Shown here in pieces: positions 1-10,626 of a stretch of DNA of 64,000 nt. The stretch's first letter is position 1. Each line of letters opens with the position of its first letter. Source of the DNA: Echria macrotheca. Taxonomy: Eukaryota; Ascomycota; Sordariomycetes; Sordariales; Schizotheciaceae. The position numbers were made by a program, and so were the translations under genes. The notes under the pieces are model-generated. The model saw only the letters and a list, made by a program, of their open reading frames with translations. It did no database searches and was not told where the DNA came from. Location of the stretch: assembly GCA_030411725.1 (NCBI GenBank), contig MU839828.1, forward strand, positions 2,294,001 to 2,358,000. Direction: 5' to 3'.

Positions 1-1709
1 GCGACTCGTACGCCGCTTTCTCCTCAGGGGCTTTCCCGGGACGTCACAGGCAATATGAGACGACGTGATAGTCGGGGGCTCCAGCATATGCTTCTCGGCC
101 GTCCCGTCGTCCTGGGCGATGTCGCAAATAAAATCGACAACCTGTGCGTTCAACCTCGACAATGTCTGTGGATAGTGGCTGTCCTCGTCCAGATCGGATT
201 GTTCATCGACCTTGGAACTACTACTGCAAGACCGATCGGAGGCTCCTCCAGGCGGCGAGATGTCTTTTGGGCTCGCAGACTCGCAGTTCCTCACACCGTC
301 TAGTTGCGCGCGGCCAGCTTTCGCCGCATTGTCAACGTGTTTCAAGGGTGGCATCTTTTCCAGGCTGACGTCGTCGAAGTAGCCAGCAGACGAAAGCTGC
401 GAGATTGGGCGGGTTAAGGCCGAGCCCGTGGTTTTGATGCCCCGCGCGTTCTTGTCGGGAGGAGCGCCATTGGCACGGGGGGACCTCAGCAGCCCGGAAA
501 AGGGGTCATCTGCCAGGGAATCAGTAGCGAAGGGGTCAATCGAAAGCTGGCGTTTAGCTTTGGCCGACGAAGGCGTCCGGACTTTGGCATTTGAGTTCCT
601 TCGTGGAACCCCTGGGACAGACGTGTGGTTCGGTTCTTTCTGCTGTTGCTGCTCGCTCTTTGGCTCCTTCTCTGACTTTTCGGGCTTCTCGGTTTTCTCA
701 GACGGCATGCGCCTTGGTTGGTTTGTTGAGCTACTTGTGCTCGATTCCCTGGTAGTCTCAGACCCCATGATAGGGGACTTGGGCTCCGGTCTCTGTCTGG
801 ATGGCGTCACATCGTTTTCTGGCCTGGGATTAGGTTCGGCTTGCTTCAGAGTACGGCCGGCCTTGTTCGCACCAGAGGCATCAGGATCCGCTTGGAAGCC
901 TCGCATAGTCTGGGACATCGCTTCGATCGCAGCTGGCGTCAACCACTCCAGCATCTTGAACGCCACGGTGTCAAAGAGGTTTGCTGCAAAAGAGCGATAA
1001 TCCTTCCTAGTCCACTGCTCTCCCATTGCAAATTGGGGTTTCCTCTCTGCTTCCTCACCAGGTTCCGCATGCAGGGGTTCGGGAGATTTGGAGTTGGGCT
1101 TCGACGCTCCAGGGTAGGGGCCACTGGCCTGAGTAAGGACTTGGTTTGTTATTGGGGTTCCTTTGGCCGTCACCGGTCGCCCGGCGGCCTTGCCTTTCAG
1201 GGGTATAAAGACCAGTGAGTCCACCGCGGCCGGAGGTGCCTTCGGGGGCCGAAGGTTGGGGCAGAGCCCATTCTCGGGATTGTCCTGCGTCGCCAGGTAC
1301 GTGGCCAGGGTTCGAGCGCTCGTCATGTTGTATCTCCTGATAGGCGCACGACCAGCGATTCGCCTACGGCAAGTGAAGCAAGTTGGCGTGGGGCAGTAGT
1401 CAGCGCCGCATCCGTCGCGAAGCTGGACGATGTATCTAGCAGAAAATGTCAGTATCCGGACGACGCGCATAAGCAGGGGCGGTCTTACTTTTGCACCAAC
1501 GACTGAAAGTTGTGGCGCCTGCTAGCTTTGTGTATGGCGTATACTCGTTTTGGGTTTTCGACGTCCTCGACGAGGTCCTTCAGCTCGGCCGGCGCATCGC
1601 ATGGGAGCCTCGCGAAGCGCGCCTGCTCCCAAAGACCAGCTAGGATGTCATCCTCTCTGTTCCCATGGCTTGGCGCTCCATCAGCCGGTCGCGATGTTTC
1701 GGGAGTCAT
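1..1709 (-). CDS. hul4: HUL4-type HECT E3 ubiquitin ligase, N-terminal part (AZUL zinc domain), truncated by window edge
   Basis: Exons 1489-1709 and 1-1435, joined across a 53-bp GT-AG intron (1436-1488); about 552 residues are visible. The ATG at 1709 opens the frame. Across the splice the frame reads SLVQK then YIVQLRDGCGADYC and CxxC (TCFTC), the cysteine-rich AZUL (amino-terminal zinc-binding domain of ubiquitin E3 ligases) pattern, around residues 75-125. A conserved patch follows (KDYRSFAANLFDTVAFKMLEWL), then a long Ser/Pro/Lys-rich disordered linker. The C-terminal HECT catalytic domain would lie left of base 1 and is not seen, so the ligase assignment rests on the AZUL domain, which in fungi typically precedes a HECT domain. 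Expected role: transfer of ubiquitin from an E2 to substrates. The gene is divergent from rei1. Other AZUL proteins cannot be fully excluded. Confidence 0.75.
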
Positions 1710-3034
1710 GACATGGGTGGAGGCGGTGCGATCACGCAGGCAGGCGCGGGAGGGATGAGGAAGGAGAAGGCGTGAGGATGAGGACGGTCGATTGCGTCAA
1801 CTTGATCAGCTTGGCGATTAACTTTACTGAGCTGTAGTTCCGGGGCTTCAATGTTTCGGGGCTCCGGGAAACGTCGGGGATTCTGGTCTCTAGGGAGCGC
1901 CGATTACGGTGCGCCGTTTGTTGAATCGGGGCCGAAAGAATCGCGCGGTTCGTCGATGGCAGCGGTTGTCAGTTGAGGCGACCGGGCAGTTAGTTGCGCT
2001 CCAGGTGCTGCAATGGTTGCAGGCTCCGTCCGGGAGTGGGTTGGAGCCGGGACCCACCCGCGCCACCTTCCGGAGCACGGATGACAAGCAGCCAATCGTG
2101 CAAGCGCTGACTTGCAGGCAAGCATGGTATTGCCACAACTCCAGCCTCAGTCGGGCAGCCTTGGACCTTCCATCGCCGACTCAACGGATTGCTAACAAGT
2201 TCTACACTACACTAGGTAGGAGACATCCGAAGAGGCATCTGGAGCCAATCTCTAAACTGGAAGAACCAGACACAACGTCAAGAATATCAAGTTCCAGATG
2301 CTATACGAAAACGGACGGTAACACGTGATGGCATGCGAACCAATGCATCACTCCCGTCATGTTACCGCAGCGCAGATGATTTGGGATGATATGAGAGATT
2401 TCTATCAGGTCACACCAGATAGCGCACGAGGAAGTTTGCAAGCTGCTTCTTTGTCTTGGGACTGCCATGAGGTGATCCGATGTCCCGACAGTTGCTTGAT
2501 TGGAAATACCTTAATGGCACTTGTTACCCAGCACGCGCATGCCAAGAAATACTCCAGAGGAGGGCCTGAGAGGTGACGTTGTGACGCACCTGAGACCCCA
2601 CTAAAATGTTTAAACCGGCGAGGGCTCGCTGCGCGGAACCTGAACTTGCCGCCACCAAAATTTGATTTCACATCCACCTGGTCCGCGGGGTCTTTATTAC
2701 CAGCCCGCCCGGCACCCTCCACTGTTCGGCGAATTTACCACTCACACACATCGTCTTCGCGTGTGCTCTCTCTTGATCTGTGTGCCGGTTCCCCGAATCT
2801 CAGCTCGCATCTCCGGCGGACTCGCCACTTCCACTTCTCATTTTGGTGCTGCTGGGCTTCCTGAAGATCCGATTGCGCCTTCGAGAACCCCGCTATCCAC
2901 CCCTTCGAAGCCCCAACAGTGCCCCGCGGTTTGGCTGATTGTTCTACCGGTTTCCGAGAACCAAGGTAGTCTATCTGGCTATTAATAAAAGCAGACATAA
3001 AACGGACAACCGCCTCAAAGGGCTTTATTTGAAG
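1710..3034. other. Divergent intergenic region between hul4 and rei1
   Basis: No convincing coding segment. The open frames here lack conserved motifs and codon structure. It should hold the promoters of both flanking genes; pyrimidine-rich tracts precede rei1 around 2740-2840. Confidence 0.5.
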
Positions 3035-4827
3035 ATGGCGACTATCTCGGGCAGCAGAAGCACCCCGGCACCCGACAACGCAAACATGGACTTCGGATCT
3101 TCGCATCCCTACACCTGCAACACGTGCCAGGTTGCCTTCCGCAACAGCGATCTGCAAAAGGGACATATGCGCAGCGACTGGCAGTAAGTTTCACTTGAGG
3201 ATTTTGCAACCGGAGTCTCCTATCAGCTACTAACAATACTACCTACAGTCGGTATAACCTCAAGCGCCGCGTTGCGTCCCTCCCCCCCATCACGTCCGAG
3301 GTGTTCACAGAGAAGGTCCTACAGGCTCGTGCCGTGACCACAGCAGAAGAGGACAAAGCTGGGTTTCAAAAGGCATGCGACACGTGCCAAAAAACGTATT
3401 ACAGTGAGAACTCGTACCGGAATCATTTGGGTAGCGCCAAGCACAAGGCCGGACTGGTAGCCGGGCCGCGCAAGACCAACGGAAAGACGGAGGACGAAGC
3501 CAGTTCAGTCATGAGCTCAACTCTGTCACTGGGGGACCCGGCCGAGGCAGACTCTGAAGTCGATTCGGATGCCGAGGACGAGTTCAACCAGGTTGTGGAC
3601 CGCCTTAAGAACACGGATATCAATGAGCAAAGATCGCCTGTCCGCCGACCATCCAATCCGCATCCGTCGGCTGCCGCACAGCACAGAGACGAGCATCCCG
3701 TGTCTCAGTCGTCAAGCGAGGAGCCCTCGAGTTCAACCACTCCCTCGACAGCGACGCCGGTTGCGTCCAAGCAAGCCGCAGACGGTCCTAGTCTCAAGAC
3801 TTGTCTATTCTGCAATTACCAGTCGCCAACCCCGCCGCTCAACATTGTCCACATGGAGAGAATCCACGGCATGTTCGTTCCAGAGAAGAAATATCTCGTT
3901 GATCCTGAGGGCCTCTTGACTGTGCTGCAACAGCGAGTGTTCGAGCTCAACGAGTGTCTCAGCTGCGGCAAGGGGAAAGCAAACGCTTTTGCCGTGCAGA
4001 CTCATATGCGGGACAAGGGCCACTGCCAGATCCCGTACACAACGGAGGAAGAGCAGTTGGAAATTGGCGAATTCTATGACTTCCGGAGTACTTACTCAGA
4101 TGGGTATCCCGACTCAGAGGATGAGTCGATGGAAGAGGGTAGCAAGAAAAAGACAAATGGTCGCGCCAAGCTGGGCGCCAAGAGAAGCAAGGTCGATGGC
4201 CAAGATGGAGACGTGGAGATGGGTGAGGATGACGGCTGGGAGACCGACAGCTCTTCATGGTCATCCCTTGATTCCAACGATCTTCACGCCGTCCCGGCAG
4301 AACACCACTATCATCAATATGAGCGGCTGGCTAGACACCCGCACCATGCTCGTGACGAGCAACGCGCCCACCATCAGCGGGACGGTTGGCACGTTCACAA
4401 CCACAAGCGGGCCCACGCTGTGTTCTACGATGATACGGAGCTCCATCTGCCCTCGGGTCGGTCAGTCGGTCACCGTTCCCTGAACCGGTACTATCGGCAG
4501 AACCTCCACAGCCACCCCAGTCCTGAGGAGCGTGCGGAGCGTCTGGCTATAGAAGCCGCCGACGCCGAGAATGCCATGGACGTCGATGGCGAGGATCGCC
4601 AGGTTGCCCGCCGGAACGGCGATGGCACTCACGGCCGAGCCCTGGTCAACCGTGAGACCCGTGGTCTTGGTGTCCAGGGTGTTACCGACGCCAATGGCAA
4701 CGATGTTAAGCGTGTCGTTCTCAAGGGGCGTAAGAGGGAGTTTGCGGGTCAGAAGAACAAGGACATCGGAGTCAGCAAGATCTTTTTCAAACAGAAGCAC
4801 CGGAACGATGCGACGTATCTGCGATGA
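3035..4827 (+). CDS. rei1: REI1-type cytoplasmic 60S subunit biogenesis zinc-finger protein
   Basis: Exons 3035-3183 and 3249-4827 around a 65-bp intron whose branch site reads CTAAC; 575 aa. The ATG at 3035 is chosen because it precedes the first zinc finger and the splice joins in frame (SDW then HRYNLKRRV). Four C2H2-like fingers are visible: YTCNTC near residue 27, KACDTC near 92, KTCLFC in the middle and NECLSCGKG further on, the order found in the Rei1/Reh1/ZNF622 family. A C-terminal acidic and His/Arg-rich stretch follows. In yeast Rei1 releases Arx1/Alb1 and helps late cytoplasmic maturation of pre-60S particles. The family call is confident; assignment to Rei1 rather than its paralogue Reh1 is inferred. 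Confidence 0.9.
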
Positions 4828-5323
4828 TTACGCTTCTCTTTGTCTACTCTGTCTATGGTTTGCGGGCCGGCTGGCTGGAGTGCTTGGGCGAAAGTGAGAG
4901 GGTTTACATGGGTATAGAAGGACGGCATGGGAGGTAACCTAGGTATGGGCATTTCGTTTCGGAAGCTTGGTGCATGTATGCATTGGAGGCAATAGACAAA
5001 GCTGGGCGTATTGGCAGCTCAAGAGCCCGCTTGGGTGTTGGGTGCCCAGACCACAGACAGTAGTCCTAGACAATAGACTGAAGCGATGTTCTCACATGGT
5101 CACTTACCTGTTTGATGTCGTCACGAGAGGAGGCCATACCTGGAAGGCTTGAGCTAAGAATAGCCGTTCCAGATCGTGATTTTGGCGCCAAGAAATACAT
5201 GTCTAGATCAACCATTGACATGGAACAAGATACCGGAGCACGGCTCCAGACGAGATCAACAGTAAAGCACACTCAGAACCCACATCACAAAGAACTCATC
5301 AACCCTGCTCGGCGGAAACAGCC
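4828..5323. other. Convergent intergenic region
   Basis: Between the 3' ends of rei1 and the 538-aa gene. No coding, RNA or repeat signal was recognised; expected to hold both 3' UTRs. Confidence 0.5.
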
Positions 5324-6940
5324 TCACTCGCGACAAACAGCCCGCTTCGTCAGCTCAATCTCCTCCCAGTCCGTCTCCCTGATGGTCAAAACCTCCAGCG
5401 CCCAGCCCAGCTCGGCTTTCTTATCCTTTTTAAGACGACAAACACACCGACACAGCTTCGCCTCCCCTTTCTTCCTTCGGCCTGCAGATCCCGACGGTGA
5501 CAAGAACACCCTGCTCTGGCAGTCCGTCTGGCTATCCGTCTTCCAACCGGTTAGTTTACCCGTCGGGTACGGGAGCTGGTCCTTGTAGAGGTCGATGAAC
5601 TGGAAGTGCTGGATTCGGGGGTAGGTCGTCGTTGTGGTCTGGGTGTTGCTCTCGCGGGAGGAGTAGCTCACGCGGGCGAAAAGCTCGAAGACGACGTCCT
5701 GGCTGGCGAGGGAGGCGCGTTTTCCCTCGTTGAGGAGCTCGCCTATGCGGAAGCAGATGCGGAGGATGGAGGTGTGGGATATACCTGCTATGGGGGACTT
5801 ATCCCGGACGGGGTCGGGGAACTTGGGGCGGACGAAAGGTTGGGGTGGTCGTGGTAGGGGACGGTCTGTTTGTGTTAGGGGTTCGGTAGCCGGCAGTGGG
5901 ACCGGAGCGGGTGGCTTGTGGGAGCTTATGATGGAATCCTCGGGGGCGACGGGTTCCAGCACGTTGTCCATGACCTCGTCCCAATCTACGTCTTCGTCCA
6001 GTAGGTCAACATTCTGGTTCTGTAGAGCGCTGGTCGGGGATTTGTTTGGTGACGAGCCGCGTAGGTTGGGATCGAAAATCTCATCGGATGACCCGCAGTC
6101 CATGCCGCGAATAACACTTGAAGGGGGAACAAGGGGTGGGGCCTCCACGACCGCATCAAGAAGAGCAGCCATATCCTGCTCATCCAGCGAGTCGATATCG
6201 TACTCATTCTTGATGTCAGGCACAAGTTGCTCTTCCGCCTTGATATGAACCTGGTTCACGGCGTCGCTCCCGCAAAGTGTCGTACCCGACGTCACTGGAA
6301 CCTCGCTGGTCTGTGTTCCACCCGCCAGGGATGTTGCAGGAGTTCTCATAGCCTCGGCCATATAGGAATCCTGGAGCGTCTGCGCCACCTGGTAGACGGT
6401 GAGCTCGTTGTCTTCCACTTTGATATGCTGGCCATCGCCCGTGTTCTTGAGACCTAGATCTCGAGAAACAGCATTGAAGGCCGCTGCAAAGTGTCCTAGG
6501 GATGACGTTGGCTGTGTCAAAGAAGAGGTTGGAGACTTGATTTCCCCTGACCGATTTGTGAGTGTCGCCTCATAGTGGATGTTTTGGCAGTCTCCCGCTG
6601 CATTTGATCCTGGCTGCTTCGTTTCCGTGAACTCTTGGATGCCTCCAGAATCGGGAGCTTCAAGCTCCTTGGGTCTGCCAAGTCCCTGGTAGGAATCTCG
6701 TCTTTGTCTCTTCGAGGGATTTTGCTGGCCCATGCTGTACGAACGCCGGTGGCCTGCAGCGTCCTTGGCTTGTCCGAGTACATCGTGATGCGTGGAAGGA
6801 ACGGCTTGAGCTTGAGGATAGCTGTCGTACGGGAAGCTGAATGGAGTAGGAACGTCAACCGTTGCTCTTTCAAGGAGGAGAGGCGCCCACCTTTCCTCAT
6901 CAACGGTTACTTCCGGCTCCAGAAAAGGACGAGACTTCAT
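5324..6940 (-). CDS. Conserved-looking uncharacterised protein, disordered N-terminus and folded C-terminal domain
   Basis: Single uninterrupted frame of 538 codons with an ATG at 6940. I do not recognise a named family. The first 370 residues are low in hydrophobics, with Ser/Thr/Gln-rich stretches and a short basic patch (NPSKRQRRD) that could be a nuclear localisation signal. Acidic short motifs occur (LDEQDMAALLDAV, LLDEDVDWDEVMDN). From about residue 375 a PKFPDPVRDKSPIAGIS motif leads into an alternating hydrophobic/polar domain of about 150 residues (RICFRIGELLNEG ... ALEVLTIRETDWEEI) ending near the stop. Alternating beta-like segments and a genome-maintenance style would suit an OB-fold, but that is a guess. 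The gene shares a 780-bp divergent promoter with lsb5. Confidence 0.8.
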   Translation of the reverse strand: MKSRPFLEPEVTVDEERWAPLLLERATVDVPTPFSFPYDSYPQAQAVPSTHHDVLGQAKDAAGHRRSYSMGQQNPSKRQRRDSYQGLGRPKELEAPDSGGIQEFTETKQPGSNAAGDCQNIHYEATLTNRSGEIKSPTSSLTQPTSSLGHFAAAFNAVSRDLGLKNTGDGQHIKVEDNELTVYQVAQTLQDSYMAEAMRTPATSLAGGTQTSEVPVTSGTTLCGSDAVNQVHIKAEEQLVPDIKNEYDIDSLDEQDMAALLDAVVEAPPLVPPSSVIRGMDCGSSDEIFDPNLRGSSPNKSPTSALQNQNVDLLDEDVDWDEVMDNVLEPVAPEDSIISSHKPPAPVPLPATEPLTQTDRPLPRPPQPFVRPKFPDPVRDKSPIAGISHTSILRICFRIGELLNEGKRASLASQDVVFELFARVSYSSRESNTQTTTTTYPRIQHFQFIDLYKDQLPYPTGKLTGWKTDSQTDCQSRVFLSPSGSAGRRKKGEAKLCRCVCRLKKDKKAELGWALEVLTIRETDWEEIELTKRAVCRE

Positions 6941-7720
6941 CTTGGTCGAAGCAGTCTCGTCAGGAGGGGATCAGCAAGTAACTCAAGCAACTCAAGCAAG
7001 GTCGACGAATTATCACCACAAAGTGGGCTCCTGAAAATTTTCAAGACCAACTGGCAATATCTTATCGAAGTGCAATCAGATTCTGCCACCCATCTGCGGA
7101 AATGGACCCTGTGGTCCCGAGTGTACGGTTGTAAGTCGTGCCTTCCCTTATCCCCCTGAACAAGCCAGGCAGCCGGTGGCAGCTGGCAGCCCATCCTCCG
7201 CCTGCCAAGAGTTGGGTCGACCTGGGCTGGAGCTTTGACGCCGAGGCAGGCACTGCGGGGCCAAGCTTCCATCGTCACGACCATGGTTTCGTGCCACTTT
7301 CCTTTGGTTTGACATCGGACCAGGAAGGCATGCTCATGATAAGGAAAATGGGGATGAATAATCTGCCCTTATAACACAACGGCATCTCGTACGACTCTTC
7401 ATCTCAGCTTAACTGGAGGCCGCATCAACCAGGAGCTTAGCTACCCCGCCATCGACTTCCCCAGCATCTTATCGCGACATCGGGTAGCCAGCCTCTATTT
7501 TCTCCGGGACCATCTCGCGTTCAAAGCAAAACGAAGTCCCGCCAACATATCCTCGACCCGCTGAACAGTCTCCCGGCCGTACCCCCCGGCTTGCACGTGG
7601 TCTGGTAGTTTAGTACTGGTCACGCGAAGCGTCATCTCCTCAACGTTAGCCCGGCAAGAACATCCACGGTGTTTTACAACAGATACTGCCGCGTAATACC
7701 GACACTCTCGACCTTCCAAT
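6941..7720. other. Divergent promoter region between the 538-aa gene and lsb5
   Basis: No gene recognised. The short open frames here are overlaps of neighbouring coding sequence or lack support. Confidence 0.5.
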
Positions 7721-9217
7721 ATGTTTTCCCAGGTGCGTGCTCACCTCTTCAGTGGGGTTGTGACCAGTGTTAACGTCCCAAGCAGAAGAAACCTTATACG
7801 TCGGTCACCGTTACCGTCGAGCGGCTGACGAGTGAGGGGATTCCTGAGAATGATCTTAGCGGTATCCCGGATCTCGTCGAGGTGATCAATCTTCAAGACA
7901 CTGGTCCGGCCGAGGCCGCCCGCGCACTTAGAAAGAAGCTCAAGTACGGCAATGTGCATAGGCAGCTGCGTGCCCTTACTCTGCTTGATGGACTCATTCA
8001 AAACGCTGGCCCTCGCTTTCAGCGGACATTTGCCGACGAGCCGTTGTTGGAGCGACTTCGCTTCTGTGGCACTGCAAGTACCTCTGCCCCTGAGGTCAAG
8101 AAGAAGTGCGCAGAGCTTTTCCGTAGCTGGGCCGCGGATTACAAGGGGATCCGCGGCATGGAACAGGTGGCGAGTCTTTACAAGGTGAAATACCCATTCA
8201 AACTATGTTCCAGTGATTACTGACAATGACCAGGAACTCCCCAAGCGTAAGCATGTCGTCACCCAGGAGAAGTCCAAGGTCATTAGGGAGACTGAGAATC
8301 CTTTTGGCGAGGACGACGACGAGCCAGCGGCCCCCTCGGGCCCCTCCGGTTCCCACTCACGCAAAACATCGGCTTTCTCTGGTGTGCAACCCCCGGCCCA
8401 AGTCCAGTCATTCAGCTACACCAGCAAGGACAAGAAGAAGGACAAAGACAAGAAGTCAAAGAAGAAGAACAAGCCCTTCAACCTCGAAGCAGAAAAGGAG
8501 AAAATGAAGGCTCACATCGCCGAGGCGTCGATCGCAGCCACGAAGCTGATGAATACGCTACAGACTATCAACAGGGAGAAGGAGCGAATCTCGGAAAACC
8601 AGACGGCGGTAGAGAGATTCGAGGACTGTAAGCAGCTTCGGAGAAAGATTCTACGCTACGTAAGCACCCCCTACGTTTCCGGCTGAACAGTTCGTCTAAA
8701 TGGATGCAGATCTATCACGTCGAGTCCGAAGAGTGGCTTGGCACTCTGCTCAACGCGAACGATTCACTCATCACCGCACTCTTGACATATGAGCAGCTTG
8801 ACCGCTCTATCGACGCGGATAGCGACTCGGATGACGATCTTGCTCAGCAGGCACATCTCTACAGAAGTATGTATCTCCTTCCTGTTCGTGAAATCTCTAA
8901 CATGCGAAGTGGCGACCGAAAAGGCCAAGGGAAAGGAGCCCGGTTCGCCTGGAAGCAAGGACTCCGGAGCTCTGGCGGCTGGCATGGCAGGACTAAGGTT
9001 CAGCCCAAGCCCTCCGCCGCAGCCTCCACGGCCCTCTCCGCCTCCTCGCCCTTCTGCCGCATCCAAGCCTTCGCATTTGACGCAGCCCCGGAAAAATGAA
9101 CCCTCGGATGACGAGGATGATGATTCAGTCAACGACGAGGACGAGAACGACCCGTTTGCAGACCGCAACGCTCTCAAGACCCCTAAGATGGAGAGTGACG
9201 AGCCGAAGTGGTCTTAG
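7721..9217 (+). CDS. lsb5: LSB5-like VHS/GAT-domain endocytosis protein
   Basis: Five exons: 7721-7732, 7786-8184, 8234-8659, 8710-8866, 8910-9217; 433 aa. The first exon encodes only MFSQ; it is kept because the splice yields MFSQKKPYTSVTV, the usual start of fungal Lsb5. Residues about 5-140 form a VHS domain (DLSGIPDLVEVINLQD, LKYGNVHRQLRALTLLDGLI, ELFRSWAADYK). A Lys-rich linker and a helical GAT-like segment follow, then a Pro-rich region and an acidic tail ending DPFADRNA then ESDEPKWS, as in relatives. In yeast Lsb5 binds Las17, Sla1, Arf3 and ubiquitin at cortical actin sites. The 43-bp fourth intron is very short. The stop TAG at 9215 is followed in frame by a long open extension (9218-10039). 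Confidence 0.92.
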
Positions 9218-9333
9218 CGTTTTCCATCTTCTCGCTCAGCTGCTACAGAGAAGCCTTCGTATATATTGCAATCCTGGGGGCCGGTTCCCTTTCGCTTTGT
9301 GGAAGATGCGTACGGTGGTTCTAGCGACGAGGA

Positions 9334-9512
9334 GGCGGACGAGAAGGCGGACGAGAAGGCGGACGAGAAGGTAGACGGGAAGGTAGACGGGAAGGCGGAT
9401 AAGAAGCCGGACGACAAGGCGGACAAAAAGGTAGACGAGAAGCCGGACGAGAAAGTGGACAAGAAAGTGGACAAGAAGGCGGACAAGAAGGCAGACAAGA
9501 AGGCGGACAAGA
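9334..9512 (+). repeat. 12-bp coding minisatellite
   Basis: About 14 imperfect units of the form GAC(G/A)AGAAGGCG, each encoding D-(E/K)-K-(A/V). Variation among units (GTAGAC, GCAGAC, CCGGAC) suggests replication slippage followed by drift. Confidence 0.9.
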
Positions 9513-9592
9513 CGTCGAAGGGTGCGGTGATCTCTGAAGGTTTACACAAAGTTGGGCGGGGGACGTTGCTGGTTCTCGGAGCGTTGAGTACT

Positions 9593-9652
9593 CAGGTTTA
9601 TTACCCCAACCTGCCAGTGGATCAGGTTTATTACCCCAACCTGCCAGTGGAG
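9593..9652 (+). repeat. 30-bp tandem duplication
   Basis: Two adjacent 30-bp copies (9593-9622 and 9623-9652) differ only at the last base. Each encodes QVYYPNLPV plus D or E, in the extension frame after lsb5. Confidence 0.95.
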
Positions 9653-10039
9653 GGCATTAAGAAGGAACAGAACAAGAAGAGGGAGAATTATAGCTCTCCG
9701 CCCATTCCACCACCCCGCCGGTCTGAGGCATCCAATCCTGCTTATTCGACTCCTCCCCCGCTTTTTCGCCCGTCTGAGGCGTCTAAACCGTCGTTCATGG
9801 CGCAGTTTCGGAAATCGGAGGGCTTCGACTATGTAGGCGAAGGAGGTAATGGGAAGGAAGAGAACAAGGAGAGGGACACTGGTAATTCTCTGTCCATTCC
9901 TCCGCCTCGCCCGTCTGAGGCGCCCAAACCTTCCTACTCGATGAAATCCCGAGGAAAAGACCCCACCGGCGACGAAGAGAATGATTCCGCAGACGACGCG
10001 GAGGTTACGGTCCCCATACAGCCCTGGGCGGCCATGTGA

Positions 10040-10626
10040 CCCAAGCACCACCCTTTGCTGGCGTCGTTATCCCGACGAAGATGCTGACTGGACGGCGACG
10101 TATCATGGACAGGTGAATGTTATTCGAGGCGTTTAGGGGCAAGCATATGGGAAGCGACTGTGTCCGCCATCAGGATGTCTTGGTATTCCAGCGAGAGGGG
10201 TTGAGTTGTATTGATGTGAGGTAGACTTTTTGACGATTTCATACAGCGTACTGCAATAGAAGCGTTTCTCAGTGACCAACTATCAACTTGAGAGAGTATC
10301 GGACTCGGCCGTAGAGCTGTCTAAGATTACTTTGGGTCTTCTTGTAGCCGTCAAGCGGGCCCTTAGCCGTGTGGTTATTACTCGTTCGTGAAGCTGGGAA
10401 GGACCTATTTATGATATCCATTCCGCTCATTGTATAATCCCCCATTTTGTAACGACCGTCTTCTTATTATTTCCCTTCCAAAACGCCATTCCTTTCATCG
10501 CCAAATCCCTTGATAATGCCGATTCCATTCTCATATACCACCACATATTCTGTCCAGATTCCCACACATATATAACACCCTCCCCCATCTTTACTCCCCC
10601 TCAACTTTCAAGACCACACTACTGAT
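10040..10626. other. Convergent intergenic region
   Basis: Nothing recognised. AT-richer sequence with short pyrimidine tracts, consistent with 3' UTRs and spacer. Confidence 0.5.

Larger units (their letters stand above)
9218..10039 (+). other. In-frame open extension downstream of the lsb5 stop codon, with diverged copies of the Lsb5 tail
   Basis: After the lsb5 TAG (9215-9217) the same frame stays open for 273 codons, to TGA at 10037. No ATG lies near its start; the first is around 9798. It encodes, in order, a charged four-residue repeat (K/E-K-A/V-D), an exact-looking duplication of QVYYPNLPV, and segments such as PPPRPSEAPKPSY and FRPSEASKPSFMAQFRK. These resemble the genuine Lsb5 tail (PPPRPSAASKPSHLTQPRK), and one is followed by a similar acidic run (DEENDSADD against DEDDDSVND). 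It could be a C-terminal extension reached by stop readthrough or by splicing out 9195-9248 (GT..AG, 54 nt, frame-preserving), a diverged exon duplication in the 3' UTR, or a separate gene lacking its start. Confidence 0.5.

Noticed and set aside
428..1000. 190-aa plus-strand open frame
   Set aside because: It is the antisense of the hul4 coding exon, whose minus-strand frame shows the AZUL domain and runs through the whole region.
9266..10039. The extension as an independent 257-aa gene
   Set aside because: The frame begins at a TTG, not ATG; continuity with the lsb5 frame and tail similarity make a link to lsb5 more likely.
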